Position numbers and translations under genes: made by a program. This document shows, piece after piece, positions 7,820 through 14,939 of a stretch of DNA of 40,361 bases (within the stretch, counting starts at the first letter, position 1; each line of letters opens with the position of its first letter). The DNA is from a bacterium. Lineage in GTDB: Bacteria > Chloroflexota > Dormibacteria > Aeolococcales > Bog-877. Under the pieces are notes generated by a model, which was not told the origin of the DNA, ran no database searches, and saw only the letters and a program-made list of their open reading frames with translations. The DNA is taken from positions 1-40,361 of the forward strand of contig JAJYET010000021.1 in NCBI GenBank assembly GCA_021785655.1. The letters run 5' to 3'.

Positions 7820-8098
7820 ATGATGTTCTGGTACGGAGGCGGCTGGGCTTTCTGGCAGGTCGCCCTGATGGCGGCGGGCATGATCGCCTTCTGGGCCCTC
7901 TTGATCTGGGCGCTGTACGCCCTGGTTGTCTCAAGCACCCGCTTGGCCGGCCCGCGGCAGTGGGGCGGTGGACCACGCCAGATCCTGGAGGAGCGGCTTG
8001 CTCGTGGCGAGATCGACGCAGAGGAGTACCGGCGACTGCGCGAAGTGCTGGCCGCCGGAAGCACCGGAGATCCCGGCAGCGCCGGGAGCCAGCCATGA
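7820..8098 (+). CDS. Small SHOCT-domain membrane protein
   Basis: A 92-residue protein with one long or two short hydrophobic helices (about 10-38) after an aromatic, Gly-rich start. It ends in a SHOCT-type module: 'ILEERLARGEIDAEEYRRLREVL' (about 55-77). SHOCT modules are short helical C-terminal segments found on many membrane proteins and are thought to aid oligomerisation; no catalytic role is known. The start is decided by AAGGAGGTG at 7806-7814, a near-perfect anti-16S match, with 5-nt spacing. Its stop overlaps the csoR start (ATGA), so the two are translationally coupled. Pairing with metal-responsive regulators and copper ATPases is common. Confidence 0.85.
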   Translation: MMFWYGGGWAFWQVALMAAGMIAFWALLIWALYALVVSSTRLAGPRQWGGGPRQILEERLARGEIDAEEYRRLREVLAAGSTGDPGSAGSQP

Positions 8099-8454
8099 CT
8101 ACCGTGACTGACGGACACGCGGGTTGCGGGCACGGCTCAGTGCCGATGGATCGGGTGGCGGTGCGCCGCCCGGTCCGCGGCTACGCCACCGGCAAGGAAG
8201 ACTACCTCGCCCGGCTGCACAAGATCGAGGGCCAGGTGCGGGGCCTGCAGAAGATGATCGAAGCGGACACGTGGTGCCCCGACGTCGTGACCCAGGTCGC
8301 GGCGGCGACTCGGGCACTGCAGGAGGTGGCGGTCGGTCTCTTGAACGACCACCTCCAGCACTGCGTCCTCTCGGCCACGAGAAGCTCCAACGCGGACGGC
8401 CAAACCGCCCTCACCGAGGTTGCGGGGACGATTCGGCAGGTGATGCGGCTGTGA
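8095..8454 (+). CDS. csoR: CsoR-type copper-sensing transcriptional repressor
   Basis: A 119-residue all-helical regulator of the CsoR/RcnR/FrmR family. The copper-ligand set is complete: Cys61, His86 and Cys90, with the 25- and 4-residue spacing of Mycobacterium tuberculosis CsoR (C36, H61, C65). The core segments are 'LARLHKIEGQVRGLQKMI', 'WCPDVVTQVAAATRALQEVA' and 'LLNDHLQHCV'. An N-terminal extension (about 30 residues) has extra His and Cys (HAGCGHG) that could bind metal. In this family apo-protein binds operator DNA and Cu(I) releases it. It starts inside the SHOCT gene's stop (ATGA) and lies upstream of a copper ATPase, its likely target. FrmR or CstR types are less likely given the ligand set and context. 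Confidence 0.92.
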   Translation: MTTVTDGHAGCGHGSVPMDRVAVRRPVRGYATGKEDYLARLHKIEGQVRGLQKMIEADTWCPDVVTQVAAATRALQEVAVGLLNDHLQHCVLSATRSSNADGQTALTEVAGTIRQVMRL

Positions 8455-8542
8455 CGACGGCAATTCGACGCGGGCCTGACCTGGTAGGTCCCACACCGGA
8501 CACAACACGACAGGTAAGAACGCCTCACCCGGGGGTCGGACC

Positions 8543-9004
8543 ATGAGCCTGAGGGTCCTGCGGCACTCCAGACCCCCCGACACTCCGAATGCATCTCCCG
8601 GAAGGCAGACCGCGCCTCGAAGCCACCTGCACTGGCCGAGCATCAACATCACCCCGGCCGAACGGGCCGGGCGCATCGTGCTCGGAGTCGCCGCAGTAAT
8701 CACGGCCGTGGTATTGCTCGCCTCAGCCGTAGCGACGCATGCCGTCGTGATCGAGGTGCTGCTCCTCGGCGCCGGCCTCGACCTGGCCGTCGCCGGGACC
8801 CTGGGACACTGCCCGTTCGATCGGCTCCTCTTCCCGCCGGGAGTCTTGCTCGGCGGCAGCCTCGTCCCGTATGGACGTCCCTCCGCAGGCCAGCTGCGCC
8901 GAGAGTTCGACCGGAGGCTGGTCGCCGAACGACCCGGCCCAACTGACGACCCCGGGGCGGCCGGCATGTCATTTCGAGATCGCGGATCACCAGAGCCACG
9001 GTGA
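8543..9004 (+). CDS. DUF2892-like (YgaP transmembrane domain) protein
   Basis: A 153-residue protein. The segment 'INITPAERAGRIVLGVAAVI' followed by a second hydrophobic helix ending in 'GTLGHCPFDRLL' (about 35-97) matches the layout of the DUF2892/YgaP-like membrane domain, including the conserved Cys-Pro after the second helix (Cys90). The N-terminal 33 residues and the tail after about residue 105 are polar and unconserved. Such domains often accompany rhodanese, sulfur or metal-stress genes, but no activity is known. The ribosome site is weak, so the start is uncertain. It stands between csoR and the copper ATPase on the same strand and may be co-transcribed with them. Confidence 0.6.
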   Translation: MSLRVLRHSRPPDTPNASPGRQTAPRSHLHWPSINITPAERAGRIVLGVAAVITAVVLLASAVATHAVVIEVLLLGAGLDLAVAGTLGHCPFDRLLFPPGVLLGGSLVPYGRPSAGQLRREFDRRLVAERPGPTDDPGAAGMSFRDRGSPEPR

Positions 9005-9335
9005 TGGTGAGGACGGTCGCCGGGACGGTGCCACCGCACTCCGTCTCGCTGCCACGCTGGCGACCCTCGCGGGTCCCTCTCGCCGACATGTGGCTTGCTC
9101 ACTCCAGTGCAGCGAAGGCACGACGTATCGGTGAGCGCTATGGCCTTGGGCCGTCGTTGGCCTCGCGCGGTTGCCCCGGCGGGAGGCGAGCGTCTCCGGC
9201 TGCGCTTGCTCGTGGCCACACCGGCATGCCCGGCCGCGACGGCGGTGGAGAGGTGCGAAATCGTTCCCGGGGACGAAGAGCGAGTGTGATGCGGCCAGGG
9301 TGCGGCTGCCTGGTGGGCCAGCGGAGGTGTCGGAG
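9005..9335. other. Gap before the copper ATPase, no recognised gene
   Basis: This stretch of about 330 nt has short open frames on both strands but none with a recognisable product. A frame continuous with the copper ATPase extends upstream to 9171, but its Arg-rich translation and the good ribosome site at 9336 argue against using it. The gap may hold the ATPase promoter or leader; I see no clear operator dyad. Confidence 0.4.
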
Positions 9336-12293
9336 ATGAACGTGGCGGACCTCGTGGTGATCGGCGCGGACGCGACGCTCGCCATCGGCCTCGGCTACTG
9401 GTTCTTCGGGCCGAGGCCGACCGCCGAGGCCGCCCTGACTGGCGGTGTCCAGGAGGTACGGGTGACCGTGCGGGGTGGCTACAGCCCCGACCGAATCCGG
9501 GCCCAGGTTGGCGTGCCGCTCCGGCTGGTGTTCGACCGCCAGGAGTCGGGTGACTGCACCTCGCGCGTGGTCTTTCCCGACTTCGGCATCAACCAGGAAC
9601 TCCCCGCCTTCGCCACCACCACTGTCACGATCCGCCCCCAGCGGCCGGGCGAGTACGGCTTCGCCTGCGGCATGAACATGGTCCACGGGGTGGTGGTCGT
9701 CGAGGAGGGAGAAGGCAGGCCGGGAACGGCTGAAGGTCCGCACGCAGGAGGCACCCCCTTGAGCGCCGGATTCGGACCAGATTCGAACGGGAGTCGCGGT
9801 GGGACCGCGCAGGACCGCGCTCAAGGCACATTCCAAGAGGCCCTCCTGGTGGTGGACGGTGGTTATCACCCCGGCCACATCTTGGCGCGGGCGGGCGTCC
9901 CGGTACGCTTGGTGGTGGACCGCCGCGAGGATGGCGCCTGCAGCGCCACTCTGGTGGTGCCCGACCTCGGCGTGTCGGCGGAGCTCGCCCCCTTTGCGCA
10001 GACCTTGGTGGAGCTGCCGGCGCCGCCCGTGGGCGAGCACCCCTTCCAGTGTGGCATGGGGATGCTGCACGGTAGCCTGATCGCCACCGCTGAGGAGCTT
10101 CCGGAGCTGGCTGTGACCCCTGCCTCCCGTCCCGTCGACCCGTCAGCGGGGTCGCGAGCGGGTGCGTCCTCGTGCTGCGTCGTGCCGCCCCTGGTGTACG
10201 ACGGGACAGCCCGGCCCCAGAGCGGCAACGCGGCGCCGGGAGATCCCGAGACGGCCGAGCGCCGGGCGGAGCTGCGGGATCTCACCAGGAGGGTAGCGGT
10301 GGGAGCCGTTCTCACCATCCCGGTGCTGTTCGGGGCCATGGTCCACGACTTCTTCCATGCCGCCTGGCTGCCCGGGGTCCTGACCAATCCCTGGTTCGAC
10401 CTCGGCCTGATCGCCCCCGTGTACCTCTACACCGGCTGGCCGATCCTGCGCGCCGGGGTGCTGACTCTGATCCACCGCAACGCCGAGATGAACGCCCTGA
10501 TCACCATAGGCTCTTCGGCGGCGTTCTTCTACAGCCTGGTGGTGACCATGGTGCCCTCGATCGCCCCGGCGCGGTTCCGGGGTGTCTACTTCGAGGAGGT
10601 GGGCTTCATCCTGACCGTGATCCTGCTGGGCCGCTTGTTCGAGACGAGGGCCAAAGGCGGCACCGGGGAGGCGATCCGGTCGCTGCTGGGCCTCAGGGCC
10701 AAGACCGCCCGGGTGATTCGCGATGACGGCGAGTTGGAGATCCCCCTGGAGGCAGTCCAGGTCGGGGATCTGGTCTTGGTGCGGCCCGGCGAGAAGGTCC
10801 CCGTCGACGGGGAGGTCGTGGACGGGCGCTCGACCATCGACGAGTCGATGCTGACCGGGGAGCCCCTGCCGGTCGCCAAGGCGCCGGGCGAGGCGGTGAC
10901 TGGGGCCACCGTGAACCAGACTGGCTCCCTGCGGATCCGGGCCACCCGCGTGGGCGCGGACTCTGTCTTGGCACGGATCGTGGAGCTGGTGCGGCGGGCG
11001 CAGGGATCGAAGCCGCCCATCCAGCGCCTGGCGGACCGGATCTCCTCGTTCTTTGCCCCCGGCGTGCTCCTGGTGGCCATGGCGGCGTTCGGGATCTGGT
11101 TCGCGGCCGGACCTCGGCCCGTCTTCAGCGACGCCCTCATCGTGGCGGTGGCAGTGCTGATCATCGCCTGCCCCTGCGCCCTGGGACTGGCGACCCCGCT
11201 GGCAGTGATGGTGGGAACGGGCAAGGCGGCCACCGAGGGCATCCTGATCCGCTCCGCAGTGGCGTTGGAGAGTGCCGGCGGGCTTGACACCGTCGTGCTC
11301 GACAAGACCGGCACCATAACCCAGGGGCACCCGAGCCTCACCGACATCGTGACAGCCGGATCCCTGTCCGAGGCCGACCTGCTCGGCCTGGTGGCTGCGG
11401 CCGAGGCCGACTCCGAGCACCCCGTCGCCACCGCGGTTGCGGCTGCGGCCAAAGATCAGGCACTGTCTGTGCCTAAGGCCAGCGAGTTCATCTCGGTGAC
11501 CGGCCAGGGCGTGAAGGCTGAGGTCTGCGGGCACTTGGTCGCGGTCGGCAACTCTCGCCTCATGGCCGCCGAGGGTGTGACCCTGGTCGGGTCTCTCCAA
11601 GTGGCGGCCTCCCAGCTCGCCACCGAGGGGAAGACGGCGATGCTGGTCGCCGTTGACGGGAGGGCAGCCGGGGTCGTGGCCGTGGCCGATGCTGTCAAGC
11701 CTGACTCTGCAGATGCGGTCGCCAGTCTGCGGCGGCTCGGACTTGAGGTCGTGATGCTGACCGGGGACGCGCGCTTCACCGCCGAGGCCGTGGGACGCCA
11801 GGTGGGAATCCGGCGGGTCTTCGCCGAGGTCCGGCCTGAGGACAAGGCCGCTACGGTGGCCCAGCTGCAGGCGGAGGGGCACCGAGTCGCGATGGTTGGC
11901 GACGGGATCAACGATGCGCCCGCGCTGGCGCAGGCCGACGTGGGCCTGGCGATCGGAACCGGAACGGACATCGCCATCGAGGCCGCAGACCTGATCCTGA
12001 TGTCGGGGGCGCTCTCGGGCATCCCCGCCGCGATCGGTCTGTCGCGGGCGACCATGCGCAACATCCGCCAGAACCTCTGGCTCGCCTTCGGCTACAACAC
12101 GATCGGGATTCCCATCGCCGCCGGGATTCTCTACCCATTTTTCGGGATTCTGCTGTCACCCATGATCGCCGCCGCGGCAATGGCGCTCTCCTCCCTCTCG
12201 GTGGTGGGCAACGCCAGCCGGCTGCGCGCCTGGCGGGCCGCCACGGCGCCGCCCGTCTCCGTGCCAACGGTGTCCGCCACCAGTGCGTCGTAG
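9336..12293 (+). CDS. copA: Copper P1B-type ATPase fused to two cupredoxin-like domains
   Basis: A 985-residue Cu(I)-exporting ATPase. Residues 5-25 form an N-terminal membrane helix. Two cupredoxin-like domains follow (about 38-123 and 165-252), each with one Cys and a CGMxM loop: Cys74/Cys111/Met113/Met115 and Cys202/Cys239/Met241/Met243. A linker has a Cys-Cys pair (280-281). The ATPase core has TGE (507-509), the CPC transport site (612-614), DKTGT phosphorylation loop (Asp656), SEHP (His695), GDGIND (855-860), and YN and MALSS helices typical of copper-type P1B pumps. HMA metal-binding domains are absent. The order resembles a fusion of the Streptococcus pneumoniae membrane-anchored chaperone CupA with its CopA, whose N-terminal domain also has a cupredoxin fold. 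GGAGGTG precedes the ATG. Confidence 0.95.
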   Translation: MNVADLVVIGADATLAIGLGYWFFGPRPTAEAALTGGVQEVRVTVRGGYSPDRIRAQVGVPLRLVFDRQESGDCTSRVVFPDFGINQELPAFATTTVTIRPQRPGEYGFACGMNMVHGVVVVEEGEGRPGTAEGPHAGGTPLSAGFGPDSNGSRGGTAQDRAQGTFQEALLVVDGGYHPGHILARAGVPVRLVVDRREDGACSATLVVPDLGVSAELAPFAQTLVELPAPPVGEHPFQCGMGMLHGSLIATAEELPELAVTPASRPVDPSAGSRAGASSCCVVPPLVYDGTARPQSGNAAPGDPETAERRAELRDLTRRVAVGAVLTIPVLFGAMVHDFFHAAWLPGVLTNPWFDLGLIAPVYLYTGWPILRAGVLTLIHRNAEMNALITIGSSAAFFYSLVVTMVPSIAPARFRGVYFEEVGFILTVILLGRLFETRAKGGTGEAIRSLLGLRAKTARVIRDDGELEIPLEAVQVGDLVLVRPGEKVPVDGEVVDGRSTIDESMLTGEPLPVAKAPGEAVTGATVNQTGSLRIRATRVGADSVLARIVELVRRAQGSKPPIQRLADRISSFFAPGVLLVAMAAFGIWFAAGPRPVFSDALIVAVAVLIIACPCALGLATPLAVMVGTGKAATEGILIRSAVALESAGGLDTVVLDKTGTITQGHPSLTDIVTAGSLSEADLLGLVAAAEADSEHPVATAVAAAAKDQALSVPKASEFISVTGQGVKAEVCGHLVAVGNSRLMAAEGVTLVGSLQVAASQLATEGKTAMLVAVDGRAAGVVAVADAVKPDSADAVASLRRLGLEVVMLTGDARFTAEAVGRQVGIRRVFAEVRPEDKAATVAQLQAEGHRVAMVGDGINDAPALAQADVGLAIGTGTDIAIEAADLILMSGALSGIPAAIGLSRATMRNIRQNLWLAFGYNTIGIPIAAGILYPFFGILLSPMIAAAAMALSSLSVVGNASRLRAWRAATAPPVSVPTVSATSAS

Positions 12294-12321
12294 CAGGCAA
12301 CAAGACGGAGGAGACCACGAG

Positions 12322-12507
12322 ATGGCCCACTTCCTGGCAACGACTTGGATCTGGATCCTCCTCATCGGCGGGATGCTCTTCGTTTACCTCCGGCGCCGCC
12401 AGCCGGGCCGTGGATCACTTTGGCTTCGACGGGGGGCCACCACCCTTTTCGCATTCCCCGGAGCCGCCTCTGTGAGCCTCCCCCGAGTGGAGGCTCAGCT
12501 CAAGTGA
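12322..12507 (+). CDS. Small single-helix membrane protein downstream of copA
   Basis: A 61-residue protein with one hydrophobic helix (about 5-22, 'TTWIWILLIGGMLFVYL') followed by a basic RRR stop-transfer, so it probably sits N-out with a short cytoplasmic tail. It starts 28 nt after the copA stop, with GGAGGAG 8 nt before the ATG, suggesting co-transcription. Tiny membrane proteins commonly trail copper and heavy-metal ATPase genes, but I recognise no family. The C-terminal half is low in features, and the stop may lie in degraded sequence. Confidence 0.55.
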   Translation: MAHFLATTWIWILLIGGMLFVYLRRRQPGRGSLWLRRGATTLFAFPGAASVSLPRVEAQLK

Positions 12508-13169
12508 TCTACTTAAAGCAGACGGCCCACAGCTTCGAGGTGGATTCCGGGGTCCCGATCCTGGGCGGTTTGGCAGGAGAGCCGGGTCAGCATTCCTCCG
12601 GAGTGCCCATGAGCGACACCCGGTCGGGACCAACGGTCCTCCCCGACCTGGGCTGTGCCAAGCAGGCCGTCGCCGTTTCGGGTCTTGCGCCACGTGGGTG
12701 GTTGCCCTGACGCCTTGGGCGCTTGGACTGGCCCTCGCACCCGGTACCCGCAATGCCGACGCTGACCCCGTGGTGGCTCTCCACGTCAGCGGGTTGCCCC
12801 GCCGCTTCGATCCGCCGGGCGGACGTGGTCACACCTGGACTTGACTGCCTGCGCCGGGCAGAGTGCCCGAATGCCCTTCTACCGAGCACCACGGCCGCGG
12901 CCGTGTGTCCGGATACCTGCTGCTGCGGCGCCGAGACGGGAGCCAGCCAGTGCTGCATGCCCCAGACTGAGGAGTAAGCGGCGGGGACTCCCACCACCGC
13001 GGTACCCCGCCTGGATCCCATCGTCCCCTGGTCCACGATTTCCTTGGACACCTGGTTGGGAGGATGGAGCGATCAACCAGGAGGTGCCCAGATGACCAAC
13101 AGGCGAGGCCGGCTCAGCGGTGAGGGTGGGGGGTCCAGTGACCGGGGCCGCTTCTCCGGGACCGGAGCT
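12508..13169. other. Gene-poor stretch between copper genes and a transposase remnant
   Basis: No confident gene. One plus-strand frame (12753-12977) would encode a 74-residue peptide ending in a Cys-rich tail (CPDTCCCGAETGASQCCMP), but it has no ribosome site or known relative. The plus-strand frame entering the transposase remnant reads through Gly/Ser/Arg-rich sequence unlike any transposase N-terminus. The stretch looks like a recombined or decaying junction. Confidence 0.4.
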
Positions 13170-13406
13170 GCCTTCATCGAGCCGGGCAGCCCCTGGCAGA
13201 ACCCCTACGTGGAGTCCTTCAACTCCCGGGCCCGTGACGAGCTGTTCTCCCGCGAGGTCTTCACCAGCATCACCGAGGCCCAGGTGCTCTACCACGACTG
13301 GTGCGACCAGTACAACCGCCACCATCCCCGCGGCGCCCTGGGCTGGCTGTCTCCGGCGGCATTTTCCGCCAGCTGCTGGGCCAAACCCGGTGGCACCCGC
13401 CGGTGA
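13170..13406 (+). pseudogene. Truncated IS3-type transposase (C-terminal DDE end)
   Basis: About 79 codons match the C-terminal part of IS3-family transposases (rve integrase core). The run 'FIEPGSPWQNPYVESFN' includes the glutamate of the DDE triad (ESFN), followed by 'RARDELFSREVFTSITEAQ' and 'YNRHHPRGALGWLSPAAF', the usual end of the domain. The two aspartates, the helix-turn-helix and the orfA part are missing, replaced by unrelated Gly/Ser-rich codons. I see no flanking inverted repeats. It is therefore an inactive remnant marking past insertion next to the copper genes. Confidence 0.8.
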
Positions 13407-14026
13407 GACACCAAAACCCCGGCCGGGCCCAGAAACGTGACGCTGTACAGGCCGTAGCGCCCAACTGCGGTGGCCCGCCGACCCACAGCACCCCGACACC
13501 TGCACCGTCTACCATCGCCGAGCAGGTCACCCCAACCCGCCGGGCTGGGTGGCCATTAACCCAAATTCCTTCATACGACCTGGACCACAAAACGCGGTCT
13601 CCTCACACGCCCAGATCCCCTTCACTCCTGGGCCAGGGAACACCACTGTTTCGAACGCGGCGGGCACCCCGTGGGGTGTTAGGACCACCGGCCCGACCTG
13701 GCTAGTTCCATGACCATAGGCCTGGTTCTCGGAGAGTCCTTTGCCGCCGTTCGCTGGAGGGGCGGTGAGAAGCCCTCCCTGGAGGCTCGACTCGACACCC
13801 CGAGGCCAGGAGATGGTCGGCGCCCCACTGAGCGTGCAGTCCCCGGGTCCATTGTCGCGCAACAGGAAGAGGTATGCCCCCTCATCCCGATTTCCGCAGC
13901 CCAACAGCCGGCCCAGGTGCCCGACCGGCAGCCATGGCCCAGGAGGGGTCGGGAGGGCCGCGGGCTGGTCGGACCTCTGCCAGGTATCATCGGGCCCCAG
14001 TACAGGGAAACCCAGGGGGGCAGCCG
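13407..14026. other. Intergenic stretch, no recognised gene
   Basis: About 620 nt without a supported gene. Frames on both strands are open for 100-200 codons but give no known motif and overlap one another. The composition around 13545-13620 is less GC-rich than the surroundings, consistent with insertion-derived or non-coding DNA. The right end holds the uspA promoter candidate. Confidence 0.4.
13985..13990 (+). promoter_or_regulatory. Candidate -10 element of the UspA gene
   Basis: TATCAT lies 36 nt before the ATG at 14027. That leaves a leader of about 30 nt carrying an AGGGGGGC ribosome site. No clear -35 is seen. Confidence 0.35.
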
Positions 14027-14479
14027 ATGGGCAGAATCGTGGTCGGGGTGGACGGGTCGCGTCACTCCCTGGTGGCCCTGGAGTGGGCCTGCCGCGAAGC
14101 CGAGCTGCGCCACGACAGCCTGGAGCTCGTCAGCGCCTGGAGCATCTCCGCCGTCAGTTCAGCGGGAGCCTCCCAAGAGGTGGTCGAAGTGCTTGAGGCG
14201 GCGGCCCAGGAGGCGGTCGAATCGGGACGCCAGCGCGCCACCCAACTCGCCCCGGGGATCGAGGTCAGCACGCGGGTCTACCGCGGGCAACCGGCGCGGG
14301 TCCTGGTAGAGAGGGCCGCAGGCGCCGACCTGCTGGTGGTGGGCTCCCGAGGGCTCGGGGAATTCAAGGCGCTGCTCCTCGGCTCGGTGAGCCAGGAGTG
14401 CAGCCAGCACTCTCCCGTGCCTGTGGTGATAGTCCGGGGCCAGGACGACGCTAGGACGCCAGGCGCGCCTCCAGGGTAA
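14027..14479 (+). CDS. Universal stress protein (UspA family)
   Basis: A 150-residue single-domain Usp. The N-terminus 'GRIVVGVDGSRHSLVALEWA' is the first strand and Walker-like loop. The ATP-binding signature near the C-terminus, GSRGLGEFKALLLGSVS, fits the G-x2-G-x9-G-S pattern of ATP-binding Usps, so this one probably binds ATP. Family members help survival in starvation, hypoxia or oxidative stress by mechanisms that vary. I chose the ATG at 14027, with AGGGGGGC upstream, because homology starts there. Its 3' end overlaps the convergent osmC gene by 29 nt. Confidence 0.92.
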   Translation: MGRIVVGVDGSRHSLVALEWACREAELRHDSLELVSAWSISAVSSAGASQEVVEVLEAAAQEAVESGRQRATQLAPGIEVSTRVYRGQPARVLVERAAGADLLVVGSRGLGEFKALLLGSVSQECSQHSPVPVVIVRGQDDARTPGAPPG

Positions 14480-14879
14480 TCTCCGGTCCCGCCAGGGCCA
14501 CCGAGACCGGACACGTTGCCTTGGCCCGCTCGGCGAACTCGCGGAAGGTGGCCTCGTCGATGCCGGGCACCCTCCCCACGGTCGACAGTTCGATGAGGGT
14601 GATCCGGAAACCGGACTCCTGCCGGTCGATGTGGACCTTGGCCTCCGTCTCCACCCGCTCGGGCTCGTGGCCCGCGCCGGCGAGGGCGAGGGAGAGGGCC
14701 ATCGAGAAGCAGGCGGCGTGTGCGGCTCCCAGCAACTCCTCGGGGTTGCTTCCGCTCCCCTGCTCAAACCGCGATCGGCGCGAGTAGCTGGTGACGAAGT
14801 CCCGGCTCTCGGGCACGATCTCGCCACCCCCTCCGGCCTCGTTGGGCTCCCAAACCGCCCGCGCGCTCCTCACCGGCAT
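14451..14879 (-). CDS. OsmC family peroxiredoxin
   Basis: A 142-residue OsmC-type thiol peroxidase that reduces organic hydroperoxides. Both redox cysteines are present: Cys57 in 'AAHAACFSMALS' and Cys123 in 'AKATCPVSVAL'. The conserved 'SNPEELLGAAH' helix is also present, which places it in the OsmC rather than the YhfA subgroup. The length is normal for the family. The ATG at 14879 has GGGAGGTG 6 nt upstream; the frame opens earlier, but without a better start. It lies 60 nt downstream of the succinate dehydrogenase gene on the same strand and may be read from that transcript. Confidence 0.92.
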   Translation of the reverse strand: MPVRSARAVWEPNEAGGGGEIVPESRDFVTSYSRRSRFEQGSGSNPEELLGAAHAACFSMALSLALAGAGHEPERVETEAKVHIDRQESGFRITLIELSTVGRVPGIDEATFREFAERAKATCPVSVALAGPEITLEARLAS

Positions 14880-14939
14880 GGCACACCTCCCAACCGGAGG
14901 TGCGCCCACCGGCCCACCTCCTGAACTGACAAACCCAGA

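Noticed and set aside
8137-9219. 360-codon minus-strand frame opposite csoR and the DUF2892-like gene
   Set aside because: CsoR on the plus strand is certain from its C-H-C ligands; the antisense translation has no recognisable domain.
10143-11882. 579-codon open frame antisense to the copper ATPase
   Set aside because: Its translation is a His/Gly/Arg/Asp-rich shadow of the ATPase codons, with no motif; the sense strand has a full set of P-type ATPase motifs.
13527-13904. 125-codon minus-strand frame after the transposase remnant
   Set aside because: No known motif and no clear start signal; it overlaps equally open plus-strand frames, so I left the stretch unassigned.
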